Positions 52,176 to 62,900 of a stretch of DNA of 64,000 nt are shown one piece after another (within the stretch, counting starts at the first letter, position 1; the number at the start of each line of letters is the position of its first letter). The notes below the pieces were generated by a model that searched no databases, was not told where the DNA came from, and was given only the letters and a program-made list of their open reading frames with translations. The stretch spans positions 30,339 through 94,338 of the forward strand of contig CANLQG010000010.1 in assembly GCA_947493195.1 (NCBI GenBank). The letters run 5' to 3'. The DNA comes from an uncultured Sphingomonadaceae bacterium. GTDB lineage: Bacteria > Pseudomonadota > Alphaproteobacteria > Sphingomonadales > Sphingomonadaceae. Made by a program: the position numbers and the translations under genes.

Positions 52176-53284
52176 GCCAGGCGTTAACCAGCAAGCCCAT
52201 TCGCGCCGCGGTGCAGTTGCTGGCCCTGTGCGCCACGGTATTGGTCGCAGCGCCAGCCACGGCCACGGAGGATGGAATGCTGATCATCGCCCACCGCGGG
52301 GCCAGCGGGGAGCGGCCCGAGCATACGCTGGCGGCCAACGAACTCGCCATCGACCGGGGTGCCGACTACATTGAACCTGACCTCGTCTCGACGAAAGACG
52401 GTGTACTGGTGGCGCGGCACGAGAACGAGATTTCCGGCACCACGGATGTGGCGGAGCGTGCCGAATTCGCCGACCGCCGAACGAGCAGGGTGATCGACGG
52501 TGAGGAGGTGAGCGGCTGGTTCACCGAGGATTTCACGCTGGCCGAACTACGCACCCTGCGCGCGCGGGAGCGACTGCCGGAAAGCAGGCCGCATAACACC
52601 CGGTTCGACGGGCTATACCCCGTGCCGACACTGGCCGAGATCATCAAGCTGGCACGCGCCAAGGAAGCCGAGACGGGCCGGGTCATCGGCCTCTACCCCG
52701 AGATAAAGCACCCTGCCTATTTTGACGGAATAGGGCACGACCTTGCTGCAATGCTGGTGGAGGAACTTCACGCGGCGGGCTACGCGGGCGAGAGCGCGCC
52801 AGTGTTCATCCAGAGCTTTGAAGTCGCCCCCCTGAGACGGCTGGATGGCATGACCGACCTGCCGCTGGTGCAACTGGTTGCAGCAGAAGGCGGGCCGGCG
52901 GATGACCTTTCGACAAGCTATGCGGAGATGGTGACACCCGGCGGGTTGGCGGCGATTGCTGGATACGCCGACGGGATCGGCGCTGCGATCCCGCTGCTGT
53001 TGCTGGAAGCGGGTGGATCAACGGGCGTCGTGGAGCAGGCTCACAGCGCCGGTCTCCTTGTCCATGCATGGACCGCGCGTAAGGAAAACGCGTTTCTGCC
53101 TGTTGTGCTGCGGTCTTCCGACGATCAGGCTGAAAGCGGCAACCTGGCGGCCTTGATCATGGCACTGGACGTCATAGGCACAGACGGTGTGTTTACCGAT
53201 GACCCAGCGATTGCCCGCGAAGCCGTGCCGCGCGGTAGAGAAAACCTGCTCGAGACGATCGTGACGACCGATACTGATCGCTAG
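52172..53284 (+). CDS. Glycerophosphodiester phosphodiesterase
   Basis: A 370-residue exported enzyme with signal peptide (AAVQLLALCATVLVAAPATA). The catalytic TIM-barrel motifs are LIIAHRGASGERPEHTLAAN (His and Glu) and GADYIEPDLVSTKDGVLVAR (Glu-Asp and the following HENEIS). A further region VIGLYPEIKHPAYFDGIG and the C-terminal VHAWTARKEN fit the periplasmic GlpQ type. It would hydrolyse glycerophosphodiesters to glycerol-3-phosphate. Start overlaps the stop of the membrane protein; its 3' end overlaps ubiG by four bases. Confidence 0.92.
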   Translation: MSQALTSKPIRAAVQLLALCATVLVAAPATATEDGMLIIAHRGASGERPEHTLAANELAIDRGADYIEPDLVSTKDGVLVARHENEISGTTDVAERAEFADRRTSRVIDGEEVSGWFTEDFTLAELRTLRARERLPESRPHNTRFDGLYPVPTLAEIIKLARAKEAETGRVIGLYPEIKHPAYFDGIGHDLAAMLVEELHAAGYAGESAPVFIQSFEVAPLRRLDGMTDLPLVQLVAAEGGPADDLSTSYAEMVTPGGLAAIAGYADGIGAAIPLLLLEAGGSTGVVEQAHSAGLLVHAWTARKENAFLPVVLRSSDDQAESGNLAALIMALDVIGTDGVFTDDPAIAREAVPRGRENLLETIVTTDTDR

Positions 53285-54033
53285 GCCCGATGGCGCGCCA
53301 TGACGATGTAGTTGAGCGCCAGATCGTCCGACAGGTGCAGGCCCTTGCCCACGGAAAAGCCGATGCCCTTCGGCTCGCCCATCGTCAGGCCCGCAGCGTC
53401 CAGCAGCGCTTCCAGTTCTTCCGGCGTGACGAAGTCGTCCCAATGGTGCGTTCCCTTCGGCACCGCGCCCAGCGCTTCGGCAGCGCCGACCAGCAGCGTG
53501 CGGCTTTTCAGCGTGCGGTTGGGGGTGGAAAGCACCATCAGGCCACCGGGCGCAAGATGCGCGGCAAGCTGGACGATGAAGGCCTGCTTGTCCTCGACAT
53601 GCTCGATCACTTCCATGGAGGTGACGAGATCGAAATGGCCAAGGCCCAGCGTGCCCAGTTCGCCAGGGATGTAGCGAATGTCCAATCCCGCACCATCGGC
53701 ATGAGCGGCGGCAACCTGCGTGTTCTGCGGGCTGGCGTCCACACCGGTCACTTCCGCTCCCATGCGCGCCAACGGCTCGCAAAGCAGTCCAGCGCCGCAG
53801 CCCACGTCGAGCGCACTCTTGCCCACCAGCGGCTTCGCACTCTCCACGTCGCCGCCCCAGTGCATGTCGATAGCTTCGCGGATAAAGCCCAGCCGCACGG
53901 GGTTCAGCCTGTGCAGCATGGCGGAGCTTCCCGCCGGGTTCCACCAGTCGGCAGCCAGCTTGCCGAAGTGCTCGGCTTCCTCTGGCCTGATCGTGGCCGA
54001 GTTGGTTGCATTCGATACAGTTGCGTCGGACAT
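53281..54033 (-). CDS. ubiG: Ubiquinone biosynthesis O-methyltransferase
   Basis: A 250-residue SAM-dependent methyltransferase acting twice in ubiquinone synthesis. The N-terminal EEAEHFGKLAADWWNPAG and RLNPVRLGFIREAIDMHWGG are diagnostic for UbiG. SAM motif I is at about residues 75-82 (LDVGCGAG), with VTGVDASPQNTQVAAAHADG and DLVTSMEVIEHVEDKQAFI following. Convergent with the GDPD gene and divergent from the aspartate kinase by 58 bp. Confidence 0.95.
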   Translation of the reverse strand: MSDATVSNATNSATIRPEEAEHFGKLAADWWNPAGSSAMLHRLNPVRLGFIREAIDMHWGGDVESAKPLVGKSALDVGCGAGLLCEPLARMGAEVTGVDASPQNTQVAAAHADGAGLDIRYIPGELGTLGLGHFDLVTSMEVIEHVEDKQAFIVQLAAHLAPGGLMVLSTPNRTLKSRTLLVGAAEALGAVPKGTHHWDDFVTPEELEALLDAAGLTMGEPKGIGFSVGKGLHLSDDLALNYIVMARHRA

Positions 54034-54091
54034 TCACCCTCACTAACAGCGCGCGCAAGGTTAAACCAGACAAACGCATGAAGGACGTGAC

Positions 54092-55372
54092 TTGGCCCGC
54101 ATCGTAATGAAATTCGGCGGCACCTCGGTGGCCGGCACCGAGCGCATTCGCCGCGTGGCCAATATCGTGCGCGCGCAGGCCGCGGGCGGCAACGAGGTTG
54201 CCGTCGTGGTTTCCGCCATGGCGGGCGAGACGGACCGACTGGTGAACTTCTGCCGCGAGGCCAACCCGCTGTACGACCCGGCCGAGTACGACGTGGTCGT
54301 TTCCAGCGGCGAACAGGTGACCAGCGGGCTGCTGGCGCTAACCCTGCAGGCGATGGGCTGCAAGGCGCGCAGCTGGCTGGGCTGGCAGCTGCCAGTGAAG
54401 ACCTTTTCCGCACACGCCAATGCCCGTGTGGGAGAGATCCATGCGGAACGGCTGGCCGAATCGATGGCCGATGGCGAGATCGCCATCATTCCCGGTTTCC
54501 AGGGCGTGTCCGATCTCCAGCGCATAACCACCATGGGGCGCGGCGGATCGGATACCTCGGCTGTCGCGATTGCTGCGGCGGTGAATGCCGACCGCTGCGA
54601 TATCTATACAGACGTGGACGGGGTCTACACCACCGACCCGCGCATCGTCGCCCGGGCGCGCAAGATCCCTTACGTTTCCTATGAGGAAATGCTCGAACTG
54701 GCTTCGGTCGGCGCAAAGGTGCTGCAGACCCGTTCGGTCAGCCTCGCCATGAAACACAACGTGCGCGTGCAGGTGCTGTCGTCTTTCGTGGAAGACGGTT
54801 CCCCGGCAGCCGATACCCTGCCCGGCACAATGATCGTCTCCGAGGAGGAGATGCAAGATATCCTGGAGAACACCAATATGGAACGCCAGTCCGTAACCGG
54901 CATCGCCCACGACAAGAACGAGGCCCGCGTGGTTCTCACCCGCGTGCCCGACAAGCCGGGCGCGGTTGCCGATATCTTCACCCCGCTGGGAGATGCGGGC
55001 ATCAATGTCGACATGATCATCCAGAACGTGGGCCGCGACAAGGGCGAGACCGACGTGACCTTCACCGTGCCGCAGGCGGAACTCGCCCGCGCCCAGGCAT
55101 TGCTGGAAGACAAGCGCGAGAAGATCGGCTTCAACCGCATCATCACCGACAGCAAGGTAGCAAAGATTTCGGTCGTGGGCATGGGCATGAAGAGCCATGC
55201 GGGCGTTGCGGCCACCATGTTCCAGTCGCTGGCCGATCGCGGCATCAACGTTCAGGCGATCTCGACCTCGGAAATCAAGGTGTCCGTGCTGATCGACGAG
55301 GACGAGACCGAACTTGCCGTGCGCGTGCTGCACACCGCCTATGGCCTTGACGGGGAGGATGCGGCGGCCTGA
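54092..55372 (+). CDS. lysC: Aspartate kinase
   Basis: A 426-residue enzyme, first step of the Lys/Thr/Met pathway. TTG start at 54092 with AAGGA upstream. Kinase motifs: VMKFGGTSVAGTERIRRVAN, VVSSGEQVTSGLLAL, TTMGRGGSDTSAVAIAAAVN and DVDGVYTTDPRIV. Two ACT domains from about residue 265 (ARVVLTRVPDKPGAVADIF, ISVVGMGMKSHAGVAATMFQ) bind feedback inhibitors. Length and architecture match the monofunctional class II type. Confidence 0.95.
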   Translation: MARIVMKFGGTSVAGTERIRRVANIVRAQAAGGNEVAVVVSAMAGETDRLVNFCREANPLYDPAEYDVVVSSGEQVTSGLLALTLQAMGCKARSWLGWQLPVKTFSAHANARVGEIHAERLAESMADGEIAIIPGFQGVSDLQRITTMGRGGSDTSAVAIAAAVNADRCDIYTDVDGVYTTDPRIVARARKIPYVSYEEMLELASVGAKVLQTRSVSLAMKHNVRVQVLSSFVEDGSPAADTLPGTMIVSEEEMQDILENTNMERQSVTGIAHDKNEARVVLTRVPDKPGAVADIFTPLGDAGINVDMIIQNVGRDKGETDVTFTVPQAELARAQALLEDKREKIGFNRIITDSKVAKISVVGMGMKSHAGVAATMFQSLADRGINVQAISTSEIKVSVLIDEDETELAVRVLHTAYGLDGEDAAA

Positions 55373-55389
55373 TTTCAGATCAGACCGCC
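55363..55389. terminator. Hairpin at the lysC stop, between convergent genes
   Basis: Arms GGCGG-c-CTGAT and ATCAG-a-CCGCC surround a five-base loop across the lysC stop codon. It lies between convergent genes and may end transcription from both sides; no T run. Confidence 0.4.
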
Positions 55390-55399
55390 GCAGTCATCG

Positions 55400-56368
55400 T
55401 TACTTTCCGTTGCCGGCGAACTGCACGACGAAAACTGAGCATACATCGACATTGCGCTGCTCCAGGTCGCGCCCGTCTGCGAGTTGAGCCCTGAAATCGA
55501 AGCGGCAGGCACCTGATCCGTCATCCACGGTGACGTTCCAGTCCTGCCCGTTCGCGAGGATGCCGGAACCGAGCTTGTCATCCCCCCAGCCGTCAGCGCC
55601 GACGTTGGACCAGTGAAGGTACATGATTGTCTGGCCGGTCCGGTTCTGGATGGAGATTTCGCGGTTGTTTCCATCGCCCGGGCTGCGCACTGCCGTATCA
55701 CGCACCACGTCCTCAAGCTGCACGGTGAAGAGGTTGTACACATTCCCCAGGTTGCTTGTCTCCAGCTCGAAGGTCTCGCAACTCACCCCGCTGCGGCGAG
55801 AGAGCGTCGCACTGGTCTGGTCGGTCAGATCATAATCGGAATGAACGGTTTCTCCGCGGGAATTGCGGATCACGAAATCGAGATCGGTATCGCCATCGCC
55901 GCTGACCCTGACTATCACCTGCGGCGAGCAGATGGAGAGGTCCACCCGGTGGGTGGAGTTGGCATCGACGCGGTAGCTGTCGGTATCGATCGGGTTGCCG
56001 CTATCTGTCCGAATGTTTTCCAGGCTGACATCGAGCAGGTTCCAGACATTACCGAGATTGGTCGTGCGCAACTCGAAATTCTCGCACCCGCTTCGGGCCT
56101 GACGCTGAAGCGTGGCGCTGCTCTGATCGGTCAGGCCGTAGTCGGAATGGACAATGTCGCCGCGAACGTTGCGGATCACGAAATCGAGATCGGTATCACC
56201 ATCCCCGCTCAGTACCACGCGCACTTCCGGATTGCAGATGGTCAGGTCCGTCGTGTGGCTGGCGTTGGCATCGATCCGGAAGGAATCGCTTTGCGCCTGC
56301 GCTGTCAGCGGCATCGCCGCCAGCCCCACCACGCCGCAAACCGCGGCCACGAAATGTCGAAAATTCAT
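55400..56368 (-). CDS. Exported protein with two tandem PPC-like repeats and a C-terminal beta domain
   Basis: A 322-residue secreted protein (signal NFRHFVAAVCGVVGLAAMPL to about residue 26). Two copies of a ~91-residue beta domain lie at about 28-117 and 130-220. Shared text includes SGDGDTDLDFVIRN, VHSDY and NLGNV, and each copy has two Cys (ICNP/ICSP and GCE/SCE). These resemble bacterial pre-peptidase C-terminal domains. Residues about 234-322 form another domain (NRTGQTIMYLHWSNVGADGW, CRFDFRAQLADGRDLEQRNV) that I have seen in other uncharacterised sphingomonad proteins. No enzyme domain is present. Confidence 0.75.
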   Translation of the reverse strand: MNFRHFVAAVCGVVGLAAMPLTAQAQSDSFRIDANASHTTDLTICNPEVRVVLSGDGDTDLDFVIRNVRGDIVHSDYGLTDQSSATLQRQARSGCENFELRTTNLGNVWNLLDVSLENIRTDSGNPIDTDSYRVDANSTHRVDLSICSPQVIVRVSGDGDTDLDFVIRNSRGETVHSDYDLTDQTSATLSRRSGVSCETFELETSNLGNVYNLFTVQLEDVVRDTAVRSPGDGNNREISIQNRTGQTIMYLHWSNVGADGWGDDKLGSGILANGQDWNVTVDDGSGACRFDFRAQLADGRDLEQRNVDVCSVFVVQFAGNGK

Positions 56369-56562
56369 TTTTGCCCCCTTGGCTTACCCTGCACCGCGAG
56401 AGACTCGCGGCGGTTGCCGTACTTTTTGTTATTGCAGGCTTTACGAGCAGGCAATCGCTTACAAACGCGCCGCGACCCGATAACCGATATTGTAATGGAC
56501 CAAGCCCGGTTTGGTACGCGCCGCGCTTGTCGACGCGGTGCACTGCCCCTAAGGACCACGCC

Positions 56563-57582
56563 ATGAGCAGCTATCCCAAGACATCCGCGCTGATGGCGCG
56601 TGGCAGCGAATTTCTCGGCAGCGACTACGCCATCATGTGCGGCGCGATGAGCTGGGTGTCGGAGCGGGGCCTTGTCTCTGCCATCAGCAATGCCGGCGGC
56701 TTTGGCGTGATTGCCTGCGGGGCGATGACGCCCGAACTGCTCGACAACGAGATTGCCGAGACGAAGAAGCTGACGGACAAGCCCTTCGGCGTGAACCTGA
56801 TTACCATGCACCCCGACCTGTTCGACCTGATCGATGTGTGCGCACGGCACGAGGTCGGTCACGTGGTGCTGGCAGGCGGTCTGCCGCCCAAGGGCAGCGT
56901 GGACGCGATCAAGCAGAAGGGCGCGAAACTGATCGCCTTTGCCCCGATGCTGGCGCTGGGCAAGAAGCTGCTGCGTTCAGGGGCGGATGCGCTGGTGATC
57001 GAGGGGATGGAGGCAGGCGGCCATATCGGCCCCGTTTCCACCAGCGTGCTGGCGCAGGAAATCCTTCCCGAACTCAGCGCGGAGAACCTTGTCTTCGTGG
57101 CGGGTGGCATCGGCCGTGGTGACATGATTGCAGGTTATCTGGAAATGGGCGCGGCGGGCGTGCAGCTCGGCACCCGCTTCGCCTGTGCGACGGAAAGCAT
57201 TGCCCACCCGGCCTTCAAGAAGGCTTTCTTCCGCGCCAGTGCGCGCGACGCCGTGGCATCGGTGCAGGTGGATGCGCGCCTGCCGGTAATTCCGGTGCGG
57301 GCGCTGAAGAACAAGGGTACTGAGGAATTTACCGCCAAGCAGCGCGAAGTCGCTGCCGTGCTCGACCGCGAGGAAATCGCCATGGCCGAGGCGCAGTTGC
57401 AGATCGAGCACTACTGGGCAGGCGCGCTGCGCCGTGCGGTGATCGACGGCGACGTGGAAAACGGCTCGCTGATGGCGGGCCAGTCGGTCGGCATGGTGAA
57501 GGCGGAGGAACCCGTGGCCGATATCATCGCCGGACTGATGCAGGAAAGCGAAGCCGCGCTGACGCTGCGCAACAGGGTCTGA
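56563..57582 (+). CDS. NAD(P)H-dependent flavin oxidoreductase (nitronate monooxygenase family)
   Basis: A 339-residue FMN TIM-barrel enzyme. The ATG at 56563 has AAGGA upstream. Motifs: DYAIMCGAMSWVSERGLVSA, ISNAGGFGVIACGAMTPELL, KPFGVNLITMHP, ADALVIEGMEAGGHIGPVST (FMN phosphate site with GGHIG) and FVAGGIGRGDMIAGYLEMGA followed by GVQLGTRFACATESIAHPAF. It is of the nitronate monooxygenase/FabK-like group; exact substrate cannot be told. Confidence 0.88.
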   Translation: MSSYPKTSALMARGSEFLGSDYAIMCGAMSWVSERGLVSAISNAGGFGVIACGAMTPELLDNEIAETKKLTDKPFGVNLITMHPDLFDLIDVCARHEVGHVVLAGGLPPKGSVDAIKQKGAKLIAFAPMLALGKKLLRSGADALVIEGMEAGGHIGPVSTSVLAQEILPELSAENLVFVAGGIGRGDMIAGYLEMGAAGVQLGTRFACATESIAHPAFKKAFFRASARDAVASVQVDARLPVIPVRALKNKGTEEFTAKQREVAAVLDREEIAMAEAQLQIEHYWAGALRRAVIDGDVENGSLMAGQSVGMVKAEEPVADIIAGLMQESEAALTLRNRV

Positions 57583-57727
57583 AGCGGGCCCGGCGGATTG
57601 CAGCCTTCCCGTCGGAAACAATTACCATCGTGCATTAGACTAATGTCGCGGTCGCGCTGTTGCGACGCGCCGCTTAGCCTGCGTGGGAAGATGTCCGGAA
57701 AGCGGATGTCGAACTCCGGGGGAGGCT

Positions 57728-58027
57728 ATGGAAAACGAACAACAAGGCCAGGAGACGCACGCCGAAGACGGTGAAACCAGCGCGGTGGAAAACGCCTACT
57801 GGCACGAGAACGTGCGTCTGCTGGTGGTGCTCATGAGCATCTGGTTCATCGCATCATTCGGTTGCGGAATCCTGCTGCGCGACTGGCTGGACCAGTTCAG
57901 CATCGCTGGCTACCCGCTCGGCTTCTGGTTCGCCCAGCAAGGCTCGATCTACGTCTTCATGGCGCTCATCCTCTTCTACGTCCTGCGGATGCGGAAGATC
58001 GAGCGCAAGTACGATCTCGACGATTGA
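57728..58027 (+). CDS. DUF4212 domain protein, symporter small subunit
   Basis: A 99-residue protein with two membrane helices (LLVVLMSIWFIASFGCGILL and GSIYVFMALILFYVLRMRKI). The linking part LDQFSIAGYPLGFWFAQQGS is characteristic of DUF4212. The ATG at 57728 follows GGGGGAGG. DUF4212 genes regularly precede sodium:solute symporters and are thought to be small subunits. The symporter starts 10 bp later. Confidence 0.92.
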   Translation: MENEQQGQETHAEDGETSAVENAYWHENVRLLVVLMSIWFIASFGCGILLRDWLDQFSIAGYPLGFWFAQQGSIYVFMALILFYVLRMRKIERKYDLDD

Positions 58028-58037
58028 GGGGGCGAGC

Positions 58038-59813
58038 ATGAGCACGCAGACACTGATCTATCTCTTCGTCGGGCTGAGCTTCGCGCTCTACATCGGCATC
58101 GCGATCTGGAGCCGCGCGGGCTCCACCAAGGAATTCTACGTTGCCGGCGGCGGGGTGAACCCGGTGGTAAACGGCATGGCCACCGCCGCAGACTGGATGA
58201 GCGCAGCCAGCTTCATCTCGATGGCGGGGCTGATCGCTTTCTTGGGCTACGATGCTTCGGTCTACCTGATGGGCTGGACCGGCGGCTACGTGCTGCTGGC
58301 GCTGTTGCTGGCACCTTATCTACGCAAGTTCGGACAGTTCACGGTGCCCGATTTCATCGGCACGCGGTATTATTCCAAGGCCGCGCGAGTGGTGGCGGTG
58401 ATCTGCCTGATCTTCATCAGCTTCACCTATATTGCCGGGCAGATGCGGGGGGTCGGCATCGTGTTCAGCCGGTTCCTCGACGTATCGATCTTCTGGGGCG
58501 TCATCATCGGCATGGGGATCGTCTTCATCTATGCCGTGCTGGGCGGAATGAAGGGCATCACCTACACCCAGGTGGCGCAATACTGCGTGCTGATCTTCGC
58601 CTACATGGTGCCCGCCTTCTTCCTCAGCTTCATGATCACCGGCAATCCCATCCCGCAGATTGGCCTGGGATCGGAGGTGAACGACGGATCCGGTCTGTAC
58701 GTGCTGCAAAAGCTGGACCTGGTGCTGACGGACCTCGGCTTTGCGCCCTATACCGACGGCAGCAAGTCGATGATCGACGTGTTCTGCATCACCCTGGCCC
58801 TGATGGTCGGCACGGCTGGATTGCCGCACGTGATCGTGCGCTTCTTCACGGTGCCCAAGGCATCGGACGCGCGCAAATCGGCGTTCTGGGCGCTGTTGTT
58901 CATTGCCATCCTCTATACCACAGCGCCTGCTGTGGGGGCTTTCGCCCGGCTCAACTTCGTGGATACCGTCAACCAGACCGCCTACGAGGATGCGCCCGCC
59001 TGGTTCGGCAACTGGGAAGGCAACGACCTGATCGCCTGGGTCGACAAGAACCAGGACGGCGTGATGCAATATTCCGCCGGCACCGCTTTCGAAGGTACCC
59101 CGGTATTCACCGAGGAACGCGGCGCATCGGGAGAACGCCTGCTCTCCAACGTGCCCACTCCGGAAAACACCAACGAGGTCTATGTCGACCGCGATATCAT
59201 GGTGCTGGCCAACCCCGAGATCGGCAACCTGCCGGGATGGGTGATTGCGCTGGTGGCAGCGGGCGGCCTTGCTGCGGCACTGTCGACTGCGGCAGGGTTG
59301 CTGCTGGTGATTTCCAGCTCGGTCAGCCACGATCTACTGAAATCCACGTTCCGGCCCGACATTTCCGAGAAAGGCGAACTGCTGGCAGCGCGCCTGGCGG
59401 CCAGCGCGGCAATCGTGGTTGCAGGATACCTGGGCATTTACCCCCCGGGTTGGGTTGCCGAGGTCGTGGCCTTTGCCTTCGGGCTTGCTGCATCCAGCCT
59501 TTTCCCGGCCATCTTCATGGGCATCTTCACCAAGTCGATGAACAGGGAAGGGGCGATATCCGGGATGGTTTCCGGGCTGTTCTTTACCTTCGCCTATATC
59601 TTCTACTTCAAGCTCGCCAATCCGGCGGCGAACGTGGCGGAGAACTGGCTGCTGGGCATTTCACCCGAAGGGATCGGCGTGGTCGGCATGGTGCTGAACT
59701 TCGTCGTGGCTATCGCCGTGTCGAAGATGACGGCAAGCCCGCCGGTGGAGGTACGCAAGCTGGTGGATTCGATCCGCGTGCCGCGCGGCGCGGCCAGCGC
59801 CCACGTGCACTGA
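58038..59813 (+). CDS. Sodium:solute symporter, acetate/ActP-like (VC_2705 type)
   Basis: A 591-residue protein with about 13 membrane helices of the SLC5/SSS family. Family signatures: EFYVAGGGVNPVVNGMATAA, DWMSAASFISMAGLIAFLGY, FGQFTVPDFIGTRYYSKAAR, YAVLGGMKGITYTQVAQYCV and AGGLAAALSTAAGLLLVISS. A soluble insertion at about residues 310-395 (ENTNEVYVDRDIMVLANPEI) is usual in the VC_2705/ActP-like branch. With the DUF4212 partner and acs nearby it probably imports acetate or another short monocarboxylate. Confidence 0.9.
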   Translation: MSTQTLIYLFVGLSFALYIGIAIWSRAGSTKEFYVAGGGVNPVVNGMATAADWMSAASFISMAGLIAFLGYDASVYLMGWTGGYVLLALLLAPYLRKFGQFTVPDFIGTRYYSKAARVVAVICLIFISFTYIAGQMRGVGIVFSRFLDVSIFWGVIIGMGIVFIYAVLGGMKGITYTQVAQYCVLIFAYMVPAFFLSFMITGNPIPQIGLGSEVNDGSGLYVLQKLDLVLTDLGFAPYTDGSKSMIDVFCITLALMVGTAGLPHVIVRFFTVPKASDARKSAFWALLFIAILYTTAPAVGAFARLNFVDTVNQTAYEDAPAWFGNWEGNDLIAWVDKNQDGVMQYSAGTAFEGTPVFTEERGASGERLLSNVPTPENTNEVYVDRDIMVLANPEIGNLPGWVIALVAAGGLAAALSTAAGLLLVISSSVSHDLLKSTFRPDISEKGELLAARLAASAAIVVAGYLGIYPPGWVAEVVAFAFGLAASSLFPAIFMGIFTKSMNREGAISGMVSGLFFTFAYIFYFKLANPAANVAENWLLGISPEGIGVVGMVLNFVVAIAVSKMTASPPVEVRKLVDSIRVPRGAASAHVH

Positions 59814-59942
59814 TCCGCTCGGGGCTGCCATCCGGTGCTCGCACCGTTTGGCGGCCCCGCCGGATTCCGCCTCCGCCAAGTATCCGGCAGGTCTTGCATC
59901 GCACACGCCATTCGCTAGCCTTGGGCAGGGAGTGAATGAGCC

Positions 59943-62900
59943 ATGGTGTTCGCATTGGCGGTCACGCTGGCCGCGGCCTATCTCGGCCTGCTTTTCTGGC
60001 TCGCCACGAGACGCGATCGGCAACAGGCCGAAAGGAGCGACCGCAACCGCCACGGCGGCTGGGTCTACGGCCTTTCGCTGGCGGTCTATTGCACCAGCTG
60101 GACCTTTTTCGGCGGTGTCGGCACGGCAGCGACGCAGGGTCTGGAGTTCCTTCCGATCTTCCTCGGCCCGATCCTGCTGTTCATGCTGGGGAAGCCCCTG
60201 ATCCGCCGTGTTCTGCTGCACGCCAAGGCGCAGCATTCGACCTCGATCGCCGATTTCCTGTCCGCCCGCTACGGCAAGAGCGGCGCCGTCGCGGCGCTGG
60301 TCTCGGTGATCGCGACGCTGGGCTCGCTCCCCTACATGGCCTTGCAGCTGCAATCCGTGGGGGCCTCTCTGCTGGCGCTGGACAACCGCATGGGCGAGGC
60401 GCTGGCGCAGGATGAACTGGTGCTGCTGGTGGCCGCGGGGATGGCGCTGTTCGCGATCCTGTTCGGCTCTCGCCGGGGCGATCGGTCGGGCGAGAACGCG
60501 GGCCTTGTCTTCACCATCGCGGTGGAGGCGGTGGTGAAGCTGGTGGCATTGCTGGCCATCGCGCTGCTGGCCCTGGTGCTGACCATGACCGATCCGGCTT
60601 CTGTTTCGGACCTGCCCGCCACCTTTTCGCTGGGCCAGGTGGATAGCCGCTTCTGGGTACTGACTCTCATCTCCGCCTGCGCCGCCCTGTGCCTTCCCCG
60701 GCAGTTCCACATGACATTCGTGGAGGCGCGCGATGCCGGTGCGGGACGGCGCGGGTACTGGATATTCCCCGCCTACCTCGCGGTAACGGCGGTGCTGATC
60801 GTGCCGATAGCGCTGGCGGGCACGGCGCTGCTGCCAGACGGCACCAATCCCGACATGATCGTGCTGCAATTGCCGCTGGCGACGGACCATGTCTGGCTCG
60901 CCATCCTCGCCTTCATTGGCGGACTTTCGGCATCGACCGGGATGATCATCGTCGCCAGCGTGGCGCTGTCGACGATGATCACCAACGATCTGGTCGCGCC
61001 GCTCGTGTTCCGGCAGGTCTTTCGGGGGCGCGGCGATCGCACCCACCTTGCGCGCCAGTTACTGGCGATCCGCCGTATCGTCATCGCTTCGCTGCTGGTA
61101 CTTGCCTATCTCTTCTACTTGGGCTTCGGCGGGCTCACGAGCCTGGCCGACCTCGGAACGCTCGCCTTTGCGGCGGCGGCGCAGTTCGCGCCGGGTCTGC
61201 TGTTCGGTGTCTACACCCGCCGTGCCAATCGCCACGGAATGGTGGCGGGGCTGGTCGCAGGCTTCGCCATCTGGGTAGTGCTGCTGATCGGCCCTGCTGC
61301 GCTCGGCACGCAGCCGGTGGTCAGCGTCCATCCCGATCCGCTGGTTTCCGGCATCGCGCTCAGCCTGGCGGCCAACGCAGCACTGTTCTGGATCGCCGCA
61401 CTGCTGACGAGGCCGAATCTCGTCGACGAAGCGCAGGCGGCGGCCTTCCGGGGCGCACCGGGCCACGCCGAACAGGCGTTGCACGAAGTGGACAAACGCG
61501 TGGCCGACGTGCGCCTGTTGCTGGCCCAGTTCGTGGGTCGCAATAACGCCGATGCGGCCATTGCCGCGGCGCCGCGCGCCTATCGCGACAACGACCATGC
61601 CGACAAGCCGCTGCTGGCCATGGCGGAACGGATGGTGGCCGGCGTGATCGGCAGCTCGTCCGCCCGCCTGCTGATGCTGTCATGGGCGCAGGATGATCCC
61701 GTCTCGTTCGCCGAAGTTGTCGCCATGTTCGACGAGACGAGCAGACGCCTGTCGTTCAACGCCGACCTGCTGCGGGTGGCTATCGAGAACATCGACCAGG
61801 GCGTTGCGCTGGTGGACAGGGACATGAACCTCGTCGCCTGGAACTCCCGCTATCAGGACATGTTCGGCCTGCCCGATGACCTGGTGATGCCCGGCACCCC
61901 AATCGCCCAGCTGATCCGCTTCAACCTTGCCGAGAGCGGCGTGGCCCCCGAAGAGATCGAGCAGCAGGTGGCAAGGCGCATAGGCTACATGAAGGAAGGC
62001 ACCCGGCACCGGGCGGAGCGCACGCAGGCCGATGGCCGGGTGATGCGCATACTCGGCAATCCCGCACCTGGCGGGGGTTATGTGACGTCCTATACCGATA
62101 TCACTGCAGACCGGCTGGCCGAGCAGGCGCTGGAGGAGAAAGTGGCGCAGCGCACAGCGCAGCTGCGCGAGGCGAACGCCGCGCTGGAACAGGCGACCCG
62201 TTCCAAGACAAGGTTCCTCGCCGCTGCCAGTCACGACCTGATCCAGCCGCTCAACGCCGCCCGGCTGTTTGCCTCTGCACTTGGGGAGGAGGTGGCTGGA
62301 CAGGATGGCCTGGAAAGGCTGGTGGGCAATCTCGATGGCTCCATCGCCGCGGCAGACCGCCTGATTCGCGCCCTGCTGGATATCTCGAAGCTGGACGGGC
62401 GCGGTATAGAGCCGCGGATGGAGCAGCTTGCGCTTGCCGAGATCGTGGGCGACCTCAAACGCGAATTCGCTATCCAGGCCGCCGCCAAGGGGATCGACCT
62501 GCGATGTCTATCCACCAGTGCCATAGTGGAAAGCGACCGCGCCCTGCTGCTTTCGATCCTGCGCAACCTCGTGAGCAATGCGATCCGCTATACCCCGTCG
62601 GGCAGGGTGCTGGTGGGGGTGAAGCGCTGCGGTGACGAAATCCGGCTATGCGTGATCGATACGGGACCGGGCATCGAACCGGATGATCGCGAGCGCATCT
62701 TCGGCGAATTCCAGCGGGCCTCGCGCGATGGCGAAGGGCTGGGACTGGGGCTGGCGATAGCAAAGCGGGCCGCGCGACTGCTCGGCGTGCCCATCGAACT
62801 CCATAGCCGCGTGGGCAGCGGCAGTGCCTTTGCGCTTCGCCTGCGCGTCGCCGGATGGTCGGCGGACACCGCGCCGGTCCGGCACCCCGCGCGGTCCCTT

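Noticed and set aside
59661..61046. 461-codon minus-strand frame opposite the symporter and kinase genes
   Set aside because: No motif and strong overlap with two clear membrane protein genes.
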